Shown here one piece after another: positions 13,245 through 25,262 of a DNA stretch of 64,000 nucleotides (the stretch's first letter is position 1; each line of letters starts with the position of its first letter). The notes below the pieces were generated by a model. It saw only the letters and a list, made by a program, of their open reading frames with translations, made no database searches and was not told where the DNA came from. The stretch spans positions 1,535,924 to 1,599,923 of the forward strand of contig VZTI01000467.1 of assembly GCA_013397865.1 (NCBI GenBank), in the 5' to 3' direction. The translations under genes were made by a program, and so were the position numbers. This DNA is from Struthidea cinerea. Its lineage: Eukaryota; Chordata; Aves; Passeriformes; Corcoracidae.

Positions 13245-13414
13245 GACGCCTCCAGCTCCGCCCCGGCCGGGCTCAGACTCCGCCTCTCACAGCACCACCA
13301 CAGTGAGCGACACAAGGACGTTTGCCATTGCCAGGACCAAGAGACAGCTGTGTCCCATCCCACACACCAGCGACGCTGCATCGGAAGCAGATCCACTCCG
13401 CGACTGGCAGCCCA
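13245..13414. other. CpG-rich 170-bp block between two pentamer arrays
   Basis: This block is strikingly GC- and CpG-rich compared with the AT-rich DNA around it. It contains words such as 'ctccgccccggccgggctc' and 'ccactccgcgactgg'. It starts exactly where the left CCTCT array ends and stops at the run of N. Open frames cross it on both strands, but they run through the pentamer arrays or the gap and have no recognisable domain. I do not recognise the sequence. It could be a minisatellite-like unit, a retroposed fragment of a CpG-rich transcript, or a local misassembly. Confidence 0.6.
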
Positions 13415-13430
13415 NNNNNNNNNNNNNNNN
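13415..13430. other. Assembly gap (16 N)
   Basis: Sixteen undetermined bases. The small size may be a placeholder and not the true length, because the gap lies next to a simple repeat that is hard to assemble. Confidence 0.99.
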
Positions 13431-13463
13431 CTCTCCTCTCCTCTCCTCTCCTCTCCTCTCCTC
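13431..13463. repeat. (CCTCT)n microsatellite, right array
   Basis: The same pentamer, in the same orientation as the array at 13207-13244, resumes directly after the N run and ends at about 13463 before AT-rich sequence. Confidence 0.95.
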
Positions 13464-16400
13464 CTTTTGTGAGTTTAATATTGCAACTAAGACGTAGCAA
13501 AAACTGGATCAGTATGTTGGGTCTGTACTTGGCTAGTGGTTGATTCTGCACACAGTGCAAGCAAATCTTCAAATTTGACTGTGCAGCCTGTAAAATGTCT
13601 TATCTCTTAGACTACTTCTTCCCACCAGGGTCTACAGTACTAGGTGTTTGGAAATCAACTTCCTCTTACTCCAAGCAGTAGAATACAAAGTACTAAACAG
13701 GAAAAAATTAGATACTTGCCTTCCAAACATCCATATTAGCTACTGTATTACATATTGCCTCTCTGCTGGCAAGAGAATATATACATCCCAGATGATATTT
13801 TATTGCTGATCTGTATGGATAGGAAAATGTTTAACATCTTTTTATGCAGCTGGGTCTGCATGAAGGCCAATAGTAACTCAATTGTTAGCATTCGGAAGTA
13901 GAGTACAGAAAATTTACTTTCTAATAGCAACCTCACTGTGGTACTTATGGCTGCCTACAATAGCATTAAAGGGTGTTTTATTCCTGCTTTTAAAGGCTTG
14001 TGATACTCACATGATGCAAAACTCTCTTAAAAACTTTATAATGTAAAGGCCCTTTACAATCTCTCAGCTATGGGCTGCCACAAAGGAAAGTGCATCTGTT
14101 ATATATTCTGAGAACTTAGAGTACGCTGTGATTGTGACATATTTTGGCACAACTGAAATTTCAAATACATAATTGCAGATTTTAAGAATGATGTTTCCCT
14201 GCAATAGCTTGTAACTTGAATGTCATTGGAAAATGAAAGTCAGTGACCAGTCAAGCCACCACGAATGTTGTAACTCTCTGAACATAAGTGTTTCCTTTCT
14301 GCTGATTGGCTGAAATACCCTTGGGAATTCTTGAAAAGAGTGGCCAAATTGGTAAACAGTCATTGAAATAATATTGGACAAATAAGCAAAAGACAGTAAA
14401 TTTTCTGGCCACAATTTCTTTTACTGTAATGTATATTTGAAATTTAGTGAGACAGTAACTATCAGACTTTTGGAGTAGTCAAAAGGTTGTACAGGAGCCA
14501 TTTATCAGTAGAAGGGTTCAAAAAATTCAAATAATTCCTAAAATGAGATCTTCAGGAATTTTTCCTTCAAATTTGAACTCTTAGACTTTGAGAATATGCA
14601 CTAAATTATTCACGTAAAGCAGAAGCCAGAAAGATAATTAAGTGGGAAATTAAATCAAAACTTATGTCAGAAGCATCACAGTAATGAGATCATATTTATC
14701 CCTTTATTTCCTCCTGCTTCAGCTCCTTCCTGAAATTCTCAAAGGAAGCAAATAAAAAACATGTTCTAGCAAACTTCTGTGGTTTTAGATACAGGGACGT
14801 TCATCTGGCTGAGCTCTTCCATGCATTCATGCCACAGATGTGCTGTATTATTCTTCTTTTGTGTTAGTCCAAAAACACTTTTGTAAACCACCAATACACA
14901 GAATATAATGGCACCATCACACCGGAATAGCAAAAAGGTCATGGTCTGGGTTGGTGTCAAGATTGAGCCACCTTACTTCTTTGTTCCTTCAAGTCAAGAA
15001 GATAGCACAGTAGAGAGAGTACATCAGTCTTCATGTCCTCTTTGCACTGAAAGGGGACATTTCTTCTCCAGGATCTCTTGCACAGCCATGAATAATAATG
15101 GGGTCCATTACAAATCAGAAATATAGACAAACTGCCTCTATTAGTAACATCCACACATGTGGTTCTTCCTAACACAAGCAGGATTTTTCTGCTTTACACA
15201 GTATTTGCTGAGGAATGGCTCAACAAGAATTAGCAAAGCTAGTAAATTCTGATCTACCTTTTTGATGAGAGCGATTTTTACGGTAAACTTACATTCAAGT
15301 GTCTTCTGACAGTTAGACAGATTTTTGGGTGTTTCTTTTTAGTTTTAATAGAAGAATAAATTAAGTAATAGAACAAAGTCTACTACAGGAAGGGGACTCT
15401 TATTAAAACAAAATGGAACTTCATGTGTTTCTGACTGTTTGAGCCTGAGGCTTCTCCCAGGTGCTAGTAATATATTGGCAGCCAAAGTCAGGCAAAAGTT
15501 CAAGAAAACACTTCTCTCCTTTTAAAAATCTGACAAGCAAAATTTCCAGTTACTGTTTTGAATAAATGATTTATAGCCAACTTTCTTAGGAACAGTTATC
15601 TGTCAATGATATTTTCCTGTGGGTCCACCTCTTGAAAAATCTGTTAATTAAGTGCTTTACCCAGTAGTGAACTATATAGTGAAATACAACTCTTTCATTT
15701 ACAGCATAGAACTTTTTTTGCATGATCATAATCACTAAGAAAAAGCAGTTACTCAACCCTGGCAGAAAACCTAACTTCTGCACTTCCATGCATCCATGAT
15801 CCAATTTTTCTTTCTTTTGACTTTTACGGTTATGATTTCCCTTTTGCTGAAGTACTCAAGAAGTCTGGCTGAGCTACCACTTTCCAGCTTTGTCTGTGAG
15901 ACGTTTTTAACTCTTCACAGTTGTTCTGTTCTCTCTTTAAGATCAAAAAAGGGTGTTGCTTTGTTGGTTTTTATTTTTCTTTAATAAATAAATGTAGAAT
16001 GTATTACTTGAAAATATAAATCCTTTCTTTTTAGCTTAACTCATTTTAAGGCTACTCTACATTTCTGAAGTAATATGCAGAGGTCTCAATTTTACTGAGA
16101 ATATATGTATTCATATTATTTAAAAATAAGATTATTTTAGTAACACTGTGGCCCATCAGGTATGCTATAATGATCACAGGAGAAACAGCTAATAGAACAA
16201 AAAATTACACATAAAGTAACAAATGCTTGGAAACGCATTTAGTTCATTTATACATGTAGCCTCCACTTTCAAAACTTAATAATTTCGCTATTATATCTAT
16301 ATGAGTCACAATTAGATTTTCACAGGAACAGCTATTATTAAAAAGAATAATTAAAATAGTCAAATCACCTGTGAGGTTTGCTTCTCCTACAGAGATAAAG

Positions 16401-19400
16401 ATGAGATCTAAATGTTGGCTAGCTAAGAAACAGGCTCCCAAGTTCCCCAAAATTTTTTTGTGCTTTGATCACGCTTCAAAATGGAGAAAGTGCACCAATT
16501 CACTGTGTTGAACTGCATTTTGTGAATGAAGAATATGGGTATCTTACAGGAAGAGGTAGGATCTTGGATCTTTAAACAGCGAGCATGTCTAGGGTATATT
16601 TTCAAGAAAATGTCAATACAGCTGTTGATTTTTAGTCATTCCTCTTCCTTTATTCAGCTACTGGTCATTCACACTTACGCTTTCTTCTTGCAATTTAAAA
16701 TCTTTAATGAGTTCCCTCTGTTTTGCACTTAGAAAGTCAAGAAGAATTGTCATGGACAAGTTATAGTTCCCACTGACAGGTACATCTAGGCCACAGCATT
16801 TGCAATACAAAAGCCTTTCACTGTTTTTAATATTTGACACATGTAGGAATTGTTTATTCTCTTGATTGGGTTAGATTTTAGGGTAGAAAAGTCCCCATAT
16901 AGCTCCTATAAAATGACAGAGGTGTATTGGAAAATTTGATTTTTGTTTGAGTTTTTTTTTGCATTTTAAAGGGTGGCACTATTTCACAATCAGAATCCTA
17001 CAATCCCACTTAAAGGACCTGTGACACGGTACAAATTTGTGAGAAGCAATTTCTTAAATGCCAGTATAACTGAACTGCATTACATAAACTTCTGGCTTCC
17101 TTGAAACAGGAGACATACCACTACAAAAATAGATAGGAGTGGGCAATATGTCAAAAAAAAAAAATTAAAAAGGAAGAAAATCTAAACTTAGGTGTAAAAG
17201 TATTACAGAATATTTCATGTGCTTCTTAAATGGAGACCAGATTTGAAGTACAATGTTCTGATTTCCAGCTTTCTTTTTTCTTTTCTTTTTTTCCTTTGAA
17301 AAGGAAGTGTTTTGTTTTTTTTTTTTTAATTAAATAGATCATATTCTGACCACAAGGATGTCAAACGGACTGATACTGTCAGTTAATTCTGGGTACAACT
17401 TTGTTATTTCCCTTTTTTTTCTGCAAAATTTGTTACAGGATAGAGTTTGCCTGAATAATGACAGACACATTAAACTCCGCTCTTACCACTGTATCAGATG
17501 AGAAAAACACACAAAAACAAAGAAGCGTGTGCTTCTTCAGTAAAGGATTCAAGAGATGCCTGGCTGAGACAGCTTTCCTTGACCTGATTCCACTGAAAAC
17601 CCAGTCGTTGGATGGGGAACACTTCTATCCCAGAAATAAGTCCTGGAAGAAGTCATCCCTTTGTACAGAGCAACTAAATTCCACTGCTAATTCATTCTTA
17701 CACCTCATTGATGAGATCCACTTGATTAGGTGCACAAAAAGCAGATAAACTTAGAAAACCTCCAATATTTGGTTTTTTTGAGCTAGCTCTACTACTTACT
17801 AAAACCTATTTTAAACATTGTCCTTTGCTGATGTGTGTTAACCATCTTCTACAGATATGAAAAACCTCTGCCTTGGACAAGGAGGAACAAGGAAGAATGA
17901 AAGATGGTTCTTCATGTGGAATCACAGCTAAGACCTCTGAAATGTCTTGGGAAAGTTCACTTTAAAATACATTCAAACAGAACTGGAGGATGCTTCAGAA
18001 CTTTCCCTACTAATAAGCTTGGATTTAACCATCCCCTAATGAGTATCCTCAGAAATTAAAAAAAAAAATATATTTTAAAATATGAGATAAACATGTTTAT
18101 GGAAATATTTAAAAATAGTAGGAGAATTTTAGAACTTTTTACACAAATTTTAATTTGGTTGTTGGTTTCTATTATAATCAGATATTCAAACTGCTGGGCC
18201 TCTTCACTGTAAACATTCCAGCTAAAACAAAGGAGGAATCGTGGTCATGAAACATAAAAATTTCCAAAAGAAACTTGGAAAAAAACAATAAGGGGAAGAA
18301 AAACCCCACAACAGTTTTCTCTGCTTTTTTTCAGATGGGAAAGAGGAAGACTAAGACAATTTTTTTATTAAATCATTTGAACAAATAATTTCCCTTCTCT
18401 TTTCTCAGGAGAAAGAAGATAAGATTTTAAATAAAAGTTTTTTAAGTTAAAATAAGTTTCATTTAAAACCTGCCAGTACTGACCAAATAATGATGAAAGT
18501 ACAAATGAGAGAAAATATATTTTTTCTGAATGGTGAAAAAAGAATACCTTAGCAATATAACTAGAAAGGAGAAGATATTTCCTTTATCCACTGTGGTTCA
18601 CCCCGAAGTATGTTAGCATGTGGAGCTGGGGGCTGGGAAGGATTATAAGTCTGATTCTTTTTATTTTGCCATATATGCTGAATCTTCAGAAAAGCTGAAG
18701 CTAAGCATCCAGGGCATAGACCCCCCCCCTCTGTGATTCTCCCTGGCTCCACATCCCCAATCTGAGGGGAGCTTGTGCTCTCCATGGTCTCAGCAACCAC
18801 ACACAGCTGGGTGCTGCTTCTGGAGCAACTGGTGAAACTGGTAATAGAGGAGAAACACAGCAAGTAGGAAATCTGCAGCAAGGGTGCAAAGTAAGAGACA
18901 CGATGCGAAGAGCACAAAGAGCCAAGCATCAGGAGTGACTGAAAGAAGAAAGTTTTTCAGCACAACCAAGGGAATATGTGGATTCTTTCCAATCAAAGAA
19001 GTCAGAGGTTGTTGCTGGGTGGGACCTGCAACACAGGGACATGGTGGGCAGGAACTACGTTTCTACCTGACAGACTGCATTTGCACCTTCAAAAAGTTAA
19101 CTTCTAGGTAATTCTCTTCTGTTCTTGTAAAACTCTGTATGAGACACTGGATGCCTTCTGATGCGCTCATTTCAAGGGAAAGGAGGCAAAGAACAAAGCA
19201 CTGCGGTATTGAAGCATTTCTCAACAGCAGCCATGTCACACCTGGAAAGTACAAAACACAGAACAGTGTAGAGAAAACAGTTATGATTACAGATTTTCTT
19301 TGCTTTTGTTTTACTGAAGATCATGCCTTGATATTTATATATTCCTAGATGTTCATAGGCAGCTTCTGTTACCAACATTAACTCGGTGTTTACTGCAAAT

Positions 19401-20884
19401 AATTATATCTATACTATATGTGGTTATTTAGCCATATATAAAATTATGCATATATTAATATGCATATTTGTAGCCTTATATATTGAAATAAATATTCAGC
19501 AACAAAACATAGCTTGAGTAGTGCCCATATGTACGCTATGTTCAGTGCGTGGTGCCTTTTGATATTGAGAATTTGTCTATTTGATACATGAGGATTAAAA
19601 ACCTTACTGGAACAGAATCCTGTCTGATAAGTTTAAGAGGCTTCTCAGGCAGTGGTTTGAAAACCACTGAAATGAATGTCATGAAGCAAGTCAGGCCATT
19701 TAAAATAAAATGAAGAGCCTTGTCTATTTCATTTGCATTAGATATCTTTGTTGGTTTCACTTATAAAGAGTGCCCTGGAACTAGTATATATTTATGCTAT
19801 AAAGAGTCCCCTGGAAGAATTATGTTCTAACAAGAACCAGTGTTCACCATTTAATTTGATCAGGATTTAAACTTTGGAACTATCCTTGTGGTTAAAGAAG
19901 AAAGTCAGAACCTCACATACTTCAAGCACAACCCTCAAGAGTTAGGCCTTTGGCAGTAAGGTTTGTTCTGGTTAGTAAATTATATAAGTAGCTCACTTTA
20001 CTGCTTACTTCTGACATAGAAGAGGCTCTCTAGTGAAGCAGAGCTATTGCAGCTTCTATTTTGCAAATATTGTTGTGCAAATGTTTTAACCATCTGTGCA
20101 AGTCTGACAGTAGCTTATGCATGATCTCATAGAAATATGTTTGAAATCTTTTTTTCCCCTTATTGGTTCCTAAAGCTTTGAATTCAAGAACTGTCAAATG
20201 GATTCTTTTTTTTTTTTTTTTTTTTGTAAAGGAAAATTCAGAGCTCTTTGTAATCATCCAGGCCCTTTTGACCAATGAACCCACTCTGAAGAAAGCAGCA
20301 TTTTGATATGCTATGGATAATTTTGCACTCATTACTTATGTATCTCCCGATTGTTTTACGCTGGTTGCCCATCACAGACTTAAGCAGATAGTATAAATTT
20401 GAAGCAAACAGTCTAGCAATAGGTCCATTCACCATTCCAAAGAAAAAGAGTATCCGTGTACTTATCAGGTATTTGGCCCTCACGTTTACCTCTGGACAAG
20501 AACAAAGCCCAAGATGAAGTAACTTCTTCTGAAATGTCAATGCAAAGTTGCAGAAATAAATGTTTCATCCATAGACTACTAAAACTTAATAATGTTCTCA
20601 GCTGTTATTTAGGGGTTTCTGCAACGACATCACTAAGTCGTTCAGGCTGAGGAACTTTAAGCAAATGTTACTCCCATTATTTTTTAATCTTAGAGAACTG
20701 ACTATTGTCTTTGGTAATAGTTTGTTATTTCTACTGCTCCACTTTCTACTTGGGATGTAGGGGAAGTTTTTTGGATCTGATTGTTTGTTTCTTCGACGTT
20801 TCCTTGAAGGAATGGAAATTAGACAGGCAGATTTGCTTCTTTTTGTGATGGTACAAACAGCCAGGAGTCTGGCTACTTAGTTCA
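13464..20884. other. Long AT-rich non-coding stretch
   Basis: There is no gene or confident repeat in these 7.4 kb. It contains homopolymer and pyrimidine runs (about 17270-17335 and a run of 20 T at 20206-20225) and a run of nine C at 18721-18729. A possible minus-strand membrane-segment exon at 18790-18938 is reported as a finding only. An imperfect direct repeat of the phrase 'tataaagagt.ccctgga' occurs near 19762 and 19799. The 96-codon frame at 17458-17748 has no motif I recognise. Confidence 0.55.
20206..20225. repeat. Poly(T) run, 20 bases
   Basis: Uninterrupted run of T on the plus strand. No recognisable retroposed sequence precedes it on the minus strand, so it is called a simple homopolymer and not the tail of a processed pseudogene. 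Confidence 0.9.
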
Positions 20885-22192
20885 GGTGACTTGCTTTGAG
20901 AAACTCAGTCTCCTGGGGGCTTATGGGATCCATCTGTCAGAGAAGGGGAAGACCATCTTCAGGTGTAGGCTTGCCAAGCTGGTGAAGAGGACTTTCAGGT
21001 TTCCTCAGGAGGGGAACCTCAATCCACCCCATTCAGACTGGTTTGATGCTGTGTCCCGCAACAGGTGTCCAGAGCCAGGAGAAGGATTACTAGTCAGCAG
21101 GAGAGCACCTGAAGAGCAGCATAAAGGAATTACTGCCCCTCCAGCCAGTAAGTCAGATTCATAAGCAGCCCAACTTAAATGGCTCTGTGCAAACACACAC
21201 GGCATGGGGAATAATCAAGTGGAGTTAGAGACATGCACGTGCCTGCAGTGCTGTGGTCTTATTGGCATCACAGAGAAGTGATGGGATGGCTCCTATGACC
21301 GGCATTTTGGAATGAACAGATGCAGGCTCTTTAGGAAGGACAGACAGGGGAGACGAGGTGGGAGTGTCACCCTCTATGTCAATGACCAGCTGAAGTGCAT
21401 GGTGGGAATGGATGAGGAGCCATCTGAGAGCTTATGGGTCAAGATTAGAGGGAGGGCAGAGACAAGTGACATTGTAATGGGGATCTGATACAGGCCATCC
21501 AAACAGGAAGAATAAGAGGATGAGGCATTCCTCAGATGGACTGGGGAGGCACCCCTGTTTTCTGTTGGTGGGAAAACACAGCAGAGCATTAGCAATCCAG
21601 GACATTCCTGCAGAACTTCTGTGATCCTATAGTGTAAGTTCTACAGGCTACACAGATAAATGGCACAGTAAATATACTGGTGTGGCCTCACTTTGAGTGC
21701 TGTGTGCAGTTTTTAGCACCATAGCATAAAAAAAAATTAAGATATTAGAGAGTGTCCAAAGAAGGGCCATGAGTATGGAAAAGAGCCTTGAGGGAAGCTG
21801 AATGAGGAGCAGCTGAGATAACTTGGTCTGTTCAGCCTGGAGGAGACTGAAGAGAGATCTCACCCCAGTCTACAACTTCCTGATGGGGGGAAGAGTAGGG
21901 GCAGGCACTGATCTCTTCTCTGTGGTGCCCAGTGACAGGACCTGAGGGAGCAGCCTGAAGCTGTGTCAGGGGAGGTTTAGGTTTGATATTAGGAAAAGGT
22001 TCTTCACCCAGAGGGCACTGGACCAGGCTCCCTAGGGGAGTGGTCACAGCACCAAGCCTGACAGAATTCAAGAAGCATTTGGATTACACTCCCAGGCACA
22101 TGGTGTGACCCCTGGGGAGTCCTGTGCAGGACCGGGAGTTGGACTTGAGGCTCCTTGTGGGTACCATTGAACTCAGCATATTCTATGATTCT
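20885..22192 (+). mobile_element. CR1 LINE, internally deleted, with ORF1 end, ORF2 start and 3' end
   Basis: Three parts of a CR1 element occur in order. First, at 20886-21164, an open frame with 'YGIHLSEKGK' and 'RLAKLVKRTF' resembles the C-terminal 'DGxHL' block of the SGNH/GDSL-type esterase domain in ORF1 of CR1 elements. The usual Asp before GxHL reads as Tyr here. Second, at about 21300-21580, the translation gives 'LFRKDRQGRRGG' and 'ESLWVKIRGRAETSDIV', typical of the N-terminal endonuclease domain of CR1 ORF2, with stop codons. Third, from about 21660, the sequence jumps to the ORF2 end and 3' UTR ('tttgagtgctgtgtgcag', 'ggttcttcacccagagg'). It ends in 'attctatgattct'. The whole RT domain is missing, so the copy cannot mobilise itself. 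Boundaries are approximate on the 5' side. Confidence 0.88.
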
Positions 22193-25179
22193 GGAAAATG
22201 CTGCTCACAACTAAAACAAAACAAAATTAAAAAAAAAAAAAAAGTATTAAGGAACTACAGTGTCTACAGGAAATTACCTGAATTCAAAAGACACAGAAAC
22301 AGAGAGAAAAGGTGACATCAAGGAAGTGATTCTAGACTGTATTTTCAAATACAGATGATAAAGCTCAGTTTCATTAATGCACGCTTAGAGATTAATACCT
22401 CCATATTTTTAATACACATTTAAAGAGCTCAGTAATATAATTAGTCTCAATAGTCCTAATTAGCTGCTTCTCTCACTGCCATCCAGAATGAAAATAAATA
22501 CAAATACTTAACTTAAGCACCCCTTAAAATACTGATATTGTTTTTTCTACTTCTGCAGAAAAGCGTTTTGTGCTTCATCTTTTTGGGTACATCTTTATCT
22601 TGAGCAATATATAATTATCCACAATGCTATAGTGTTTGAGCATATATGCAAATGTTTTTCTAAGGTGGAAATAGCTTAGGGGAGAAAAAATGAACTAAAT
22701 ATTTGCTGTGTGTAACCCAGGGTTAGCAAACTCCTTTGGGATCTTAGAGATTTGGATTCCTTTGAAGAGTGGTATGAAGCCTCATTTCCACACTGTAGGT
22801 GCCCATTCATCTGTGATTGCAGAAAGAGTGGGTCTGAACTCCAAAGAAGATCTGAACTGTGCACTGTCCACTATGACAAAGAGGAGCCAGAAGTATTTGG
22901 ACAGGATGTTGGTTAGGGTTGACGCTGATGCATGTAATTTCTGCGACCCAGCCCGTCTCACTTGTGCCATTGGCAGAGGATGCCCAAGTGGCAACAAATG
23001 CATATGGACTTGGCAGCCATCTTCTGGCTCAAACTGTGAGGCGTTTAGATTAATCCTGCCTTCACTATGTTGGAGTATAACCAGCAGACAAGAAATCTGT
23101 AATGAAGACAGCCACAGTCTGCACCAGTAACTGACCAGTATGCACTCTGCTCTTCAGCAGATCCTGAGAGCTGGGCTAATGACAGTGTATGATTGATAAT
23201 TACATCTGTTCTTTCTCTTCTGTCTGCCTGTTCAGCAGAAAGTGTCTCGGCTCTCTGCGAAGACAGGGAGAGCTTACTTTTTACATGCAGCCACACATGT
23301 TTTCAAAGGTATCATTTCTCCTACTGGAAGGGTATAACATTCTGATGAAGTCATTGACATACAACTTGAAATATGACACCATATGGAATCTGTTCTTTAG
23401 ATTTCACGCACTTGTCACAAGAATGACTTGTGACTTTCTGTTAACTTCTGTTTTCAGACTTGTCAGTCTTAAAATAAAGTACCAACACAGTGGTTTCACT
23501 ACTTGCAACTGATTTAAAATGTTTCTATATTGCATCATTTGAATTATATATCAGAAACAAAACACAGTGCCGTTTGGTCAAGTATGTTCAGATCCTTCTG
23601 TTCTACAATGTAAGACTGCAGGCTGATAGGCATTTATCACTTCAAAAGAATCTCTTGTAAATCAGACTGAACACTGAGACCAGCCACCTAATTTATCATC
23701 AAGTACAATCAAAGATTACAGTTCATCAAATACCAAGAGCAAAGCTGTTTTCTATAGGTTTTTTCATAGCTCTCTTAAATTAAAAGAGGCTTCCTTCACT
23801 TTGATAATATGTAAATAATAAATAAAAGTGTCTGCTTATACTTTTCTTACTAGCTTCTGTAACAACCCCGTGGTGATGAAAACAACTATCATCTGCTAAC
23901 TTGTATAACTGGCATGGTTTTAAGAACTCTGAAATCCTCCTTCAAGGCATAACTAAATGTCAACAGAAAGACATATTTCCCACCTACACAAGTAGGCTCG
24001 TAAATTGTGATTGGAAAAATGCTTGGAGTATATTTGTTCTCATTGACAAGAAATTCACAGCCTTCCTATGAATAGATCAAAAAAGAAAGAAAAAAAAGGT
24101 TTGAAAGATTTAGGTGCATAAAGCAGGACTTAGGCAAGAGGCTGTTATGTCTTCATCTGTCGATGAATTTGTCGTCACCTGAAAACTTCTCCTCAGATGT
24201 CATTAAGACCCCTTTGATTGTAATGGATGACCTCAAAGGCTGTAAGTTACATAGTTACCTAGTTATTCAATCCGTGTGCAGAAGTATGATCTCACTATTA
24301 TGAGGTTGGTCACTGTTGAGAGCCCTTGAGTAATCTCAGCTGCCCTTGGTGTGCCTGATCCTGTTGTTTATTTGGAGCATCTGTTCTTGAGCCATCATAT
24401 TCCCAGCAATACACCACAGCCATTGCTACTGTCTCTGCAAGCAGATAGACATGAACCACTTACTGTGAAAAACATGGTGCTGCTGCTTTGTTTTCCACAG
24501 TAATGGTCACCCACAACATGCAAAGCAGGCTTTGCCACTCCAGAGGGCTTCAAACCTGTGTCTTTCAGAAGCCAAAGAAGCATTCTGCTTCTTACGTACT
24601 TAAGCATACAGGCAGTCAGGCTCAAAGGGAAAAAGAGAATGTACTTTTTCCCTGGCCTCATGGAAGATACAGGATTGATGAGAAAAATAACCCCTAGGCT
24701 ACATAAAGAAAGCCCAATAAGGATTATAAACTAGCAACTAAGAAAATAGGCAAGAGACAGGTTTAATGTTTTATTTATGACTGTATATTTTAACCTACTA
24801 AACCCACCTTCTTTTGGAAGAGACTTCTGAGCTCAAAAATCTAAAGGCGCTTTCCTCCATGCTGTTGTGGGAATTTCAAACAGGTATTTGTACCTTCAAT
24901 ACAACCTTTTCTTGTTGCTGAGCCTAGAAATCCAGATGGTCCCTTTGACATGTGATTGTTTCTGTTCCTGAACCATCCTACATGCCAAAAAACTTGCCCC
25001 CCTGCCCAAAATATCCCCACCAAGAAAAAAAACCAAACAAACCAAACCAAAACACAAAAACCAGAGAAAAACACACAAGAGTTAAGAAACTCTTTTCATT
25101 TACCCACCAAAATGCTGCTAATAGCCTAAATTGTAGGCATCTAATCTTTATCACTTAAGAGTTTAATGAATTAGACCAT
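22193..25179. other. AT-rich non-coding stretch with enhancer-like and A-rich patches
   Basis: No gene is recognised. An A-run follows the CR1 end near 22228-22242. About 22380-22490 carries several TAAT/ATTA words ('ataattagtctc', 'ctaattagctgc') and may be regulatory. A 140-codon open frame at 22708-23130 is cysteine-rich in its middle and is discussed as a finding. A C/A-rich low-complexity patch lies at about 25018-25078. Confidence 0.5.
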
Positions 25180-25262
25180 AAATTACTTGTTCAAGATCAC
25201 ACAGGAAGCCTGTGCCAGTAACTGAAGCCCTCTCTTCTCATACTTGGCCTAGTGGTTTACCT
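25180..25262 (+). repeat. MIR-like ancient SINE remnant
   Basis: The words 'ttacttgttcaagatcacac', 'aggaagcctgtgccag', 'ctctcttct' and 'cctagtggttt' follow the order of the 3' half of MIR elements (a 'cttgcccaaggtcacac' block, then 'gtggcagagc', then the tail). Divergence is high and no target-site duplication is visible. The copy is probably pre-avian in age and inert. Boundaries are approximate. Confidence 0.55.

Noticed and set aside
13193..13572. Long frames across the pentamer arrays encoding repetitive Ser/Leu/Pro or Glu/Arg runs
   Set aside because: The translations are just the microsatellite read in three frames and pass through the N gap.
20206..20225. Poly(T) as the reversed tail of a processed pseudogene
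   Set aside because: The adjoining minus-strand sequence matches no gene I recognise and shows no target duplication.
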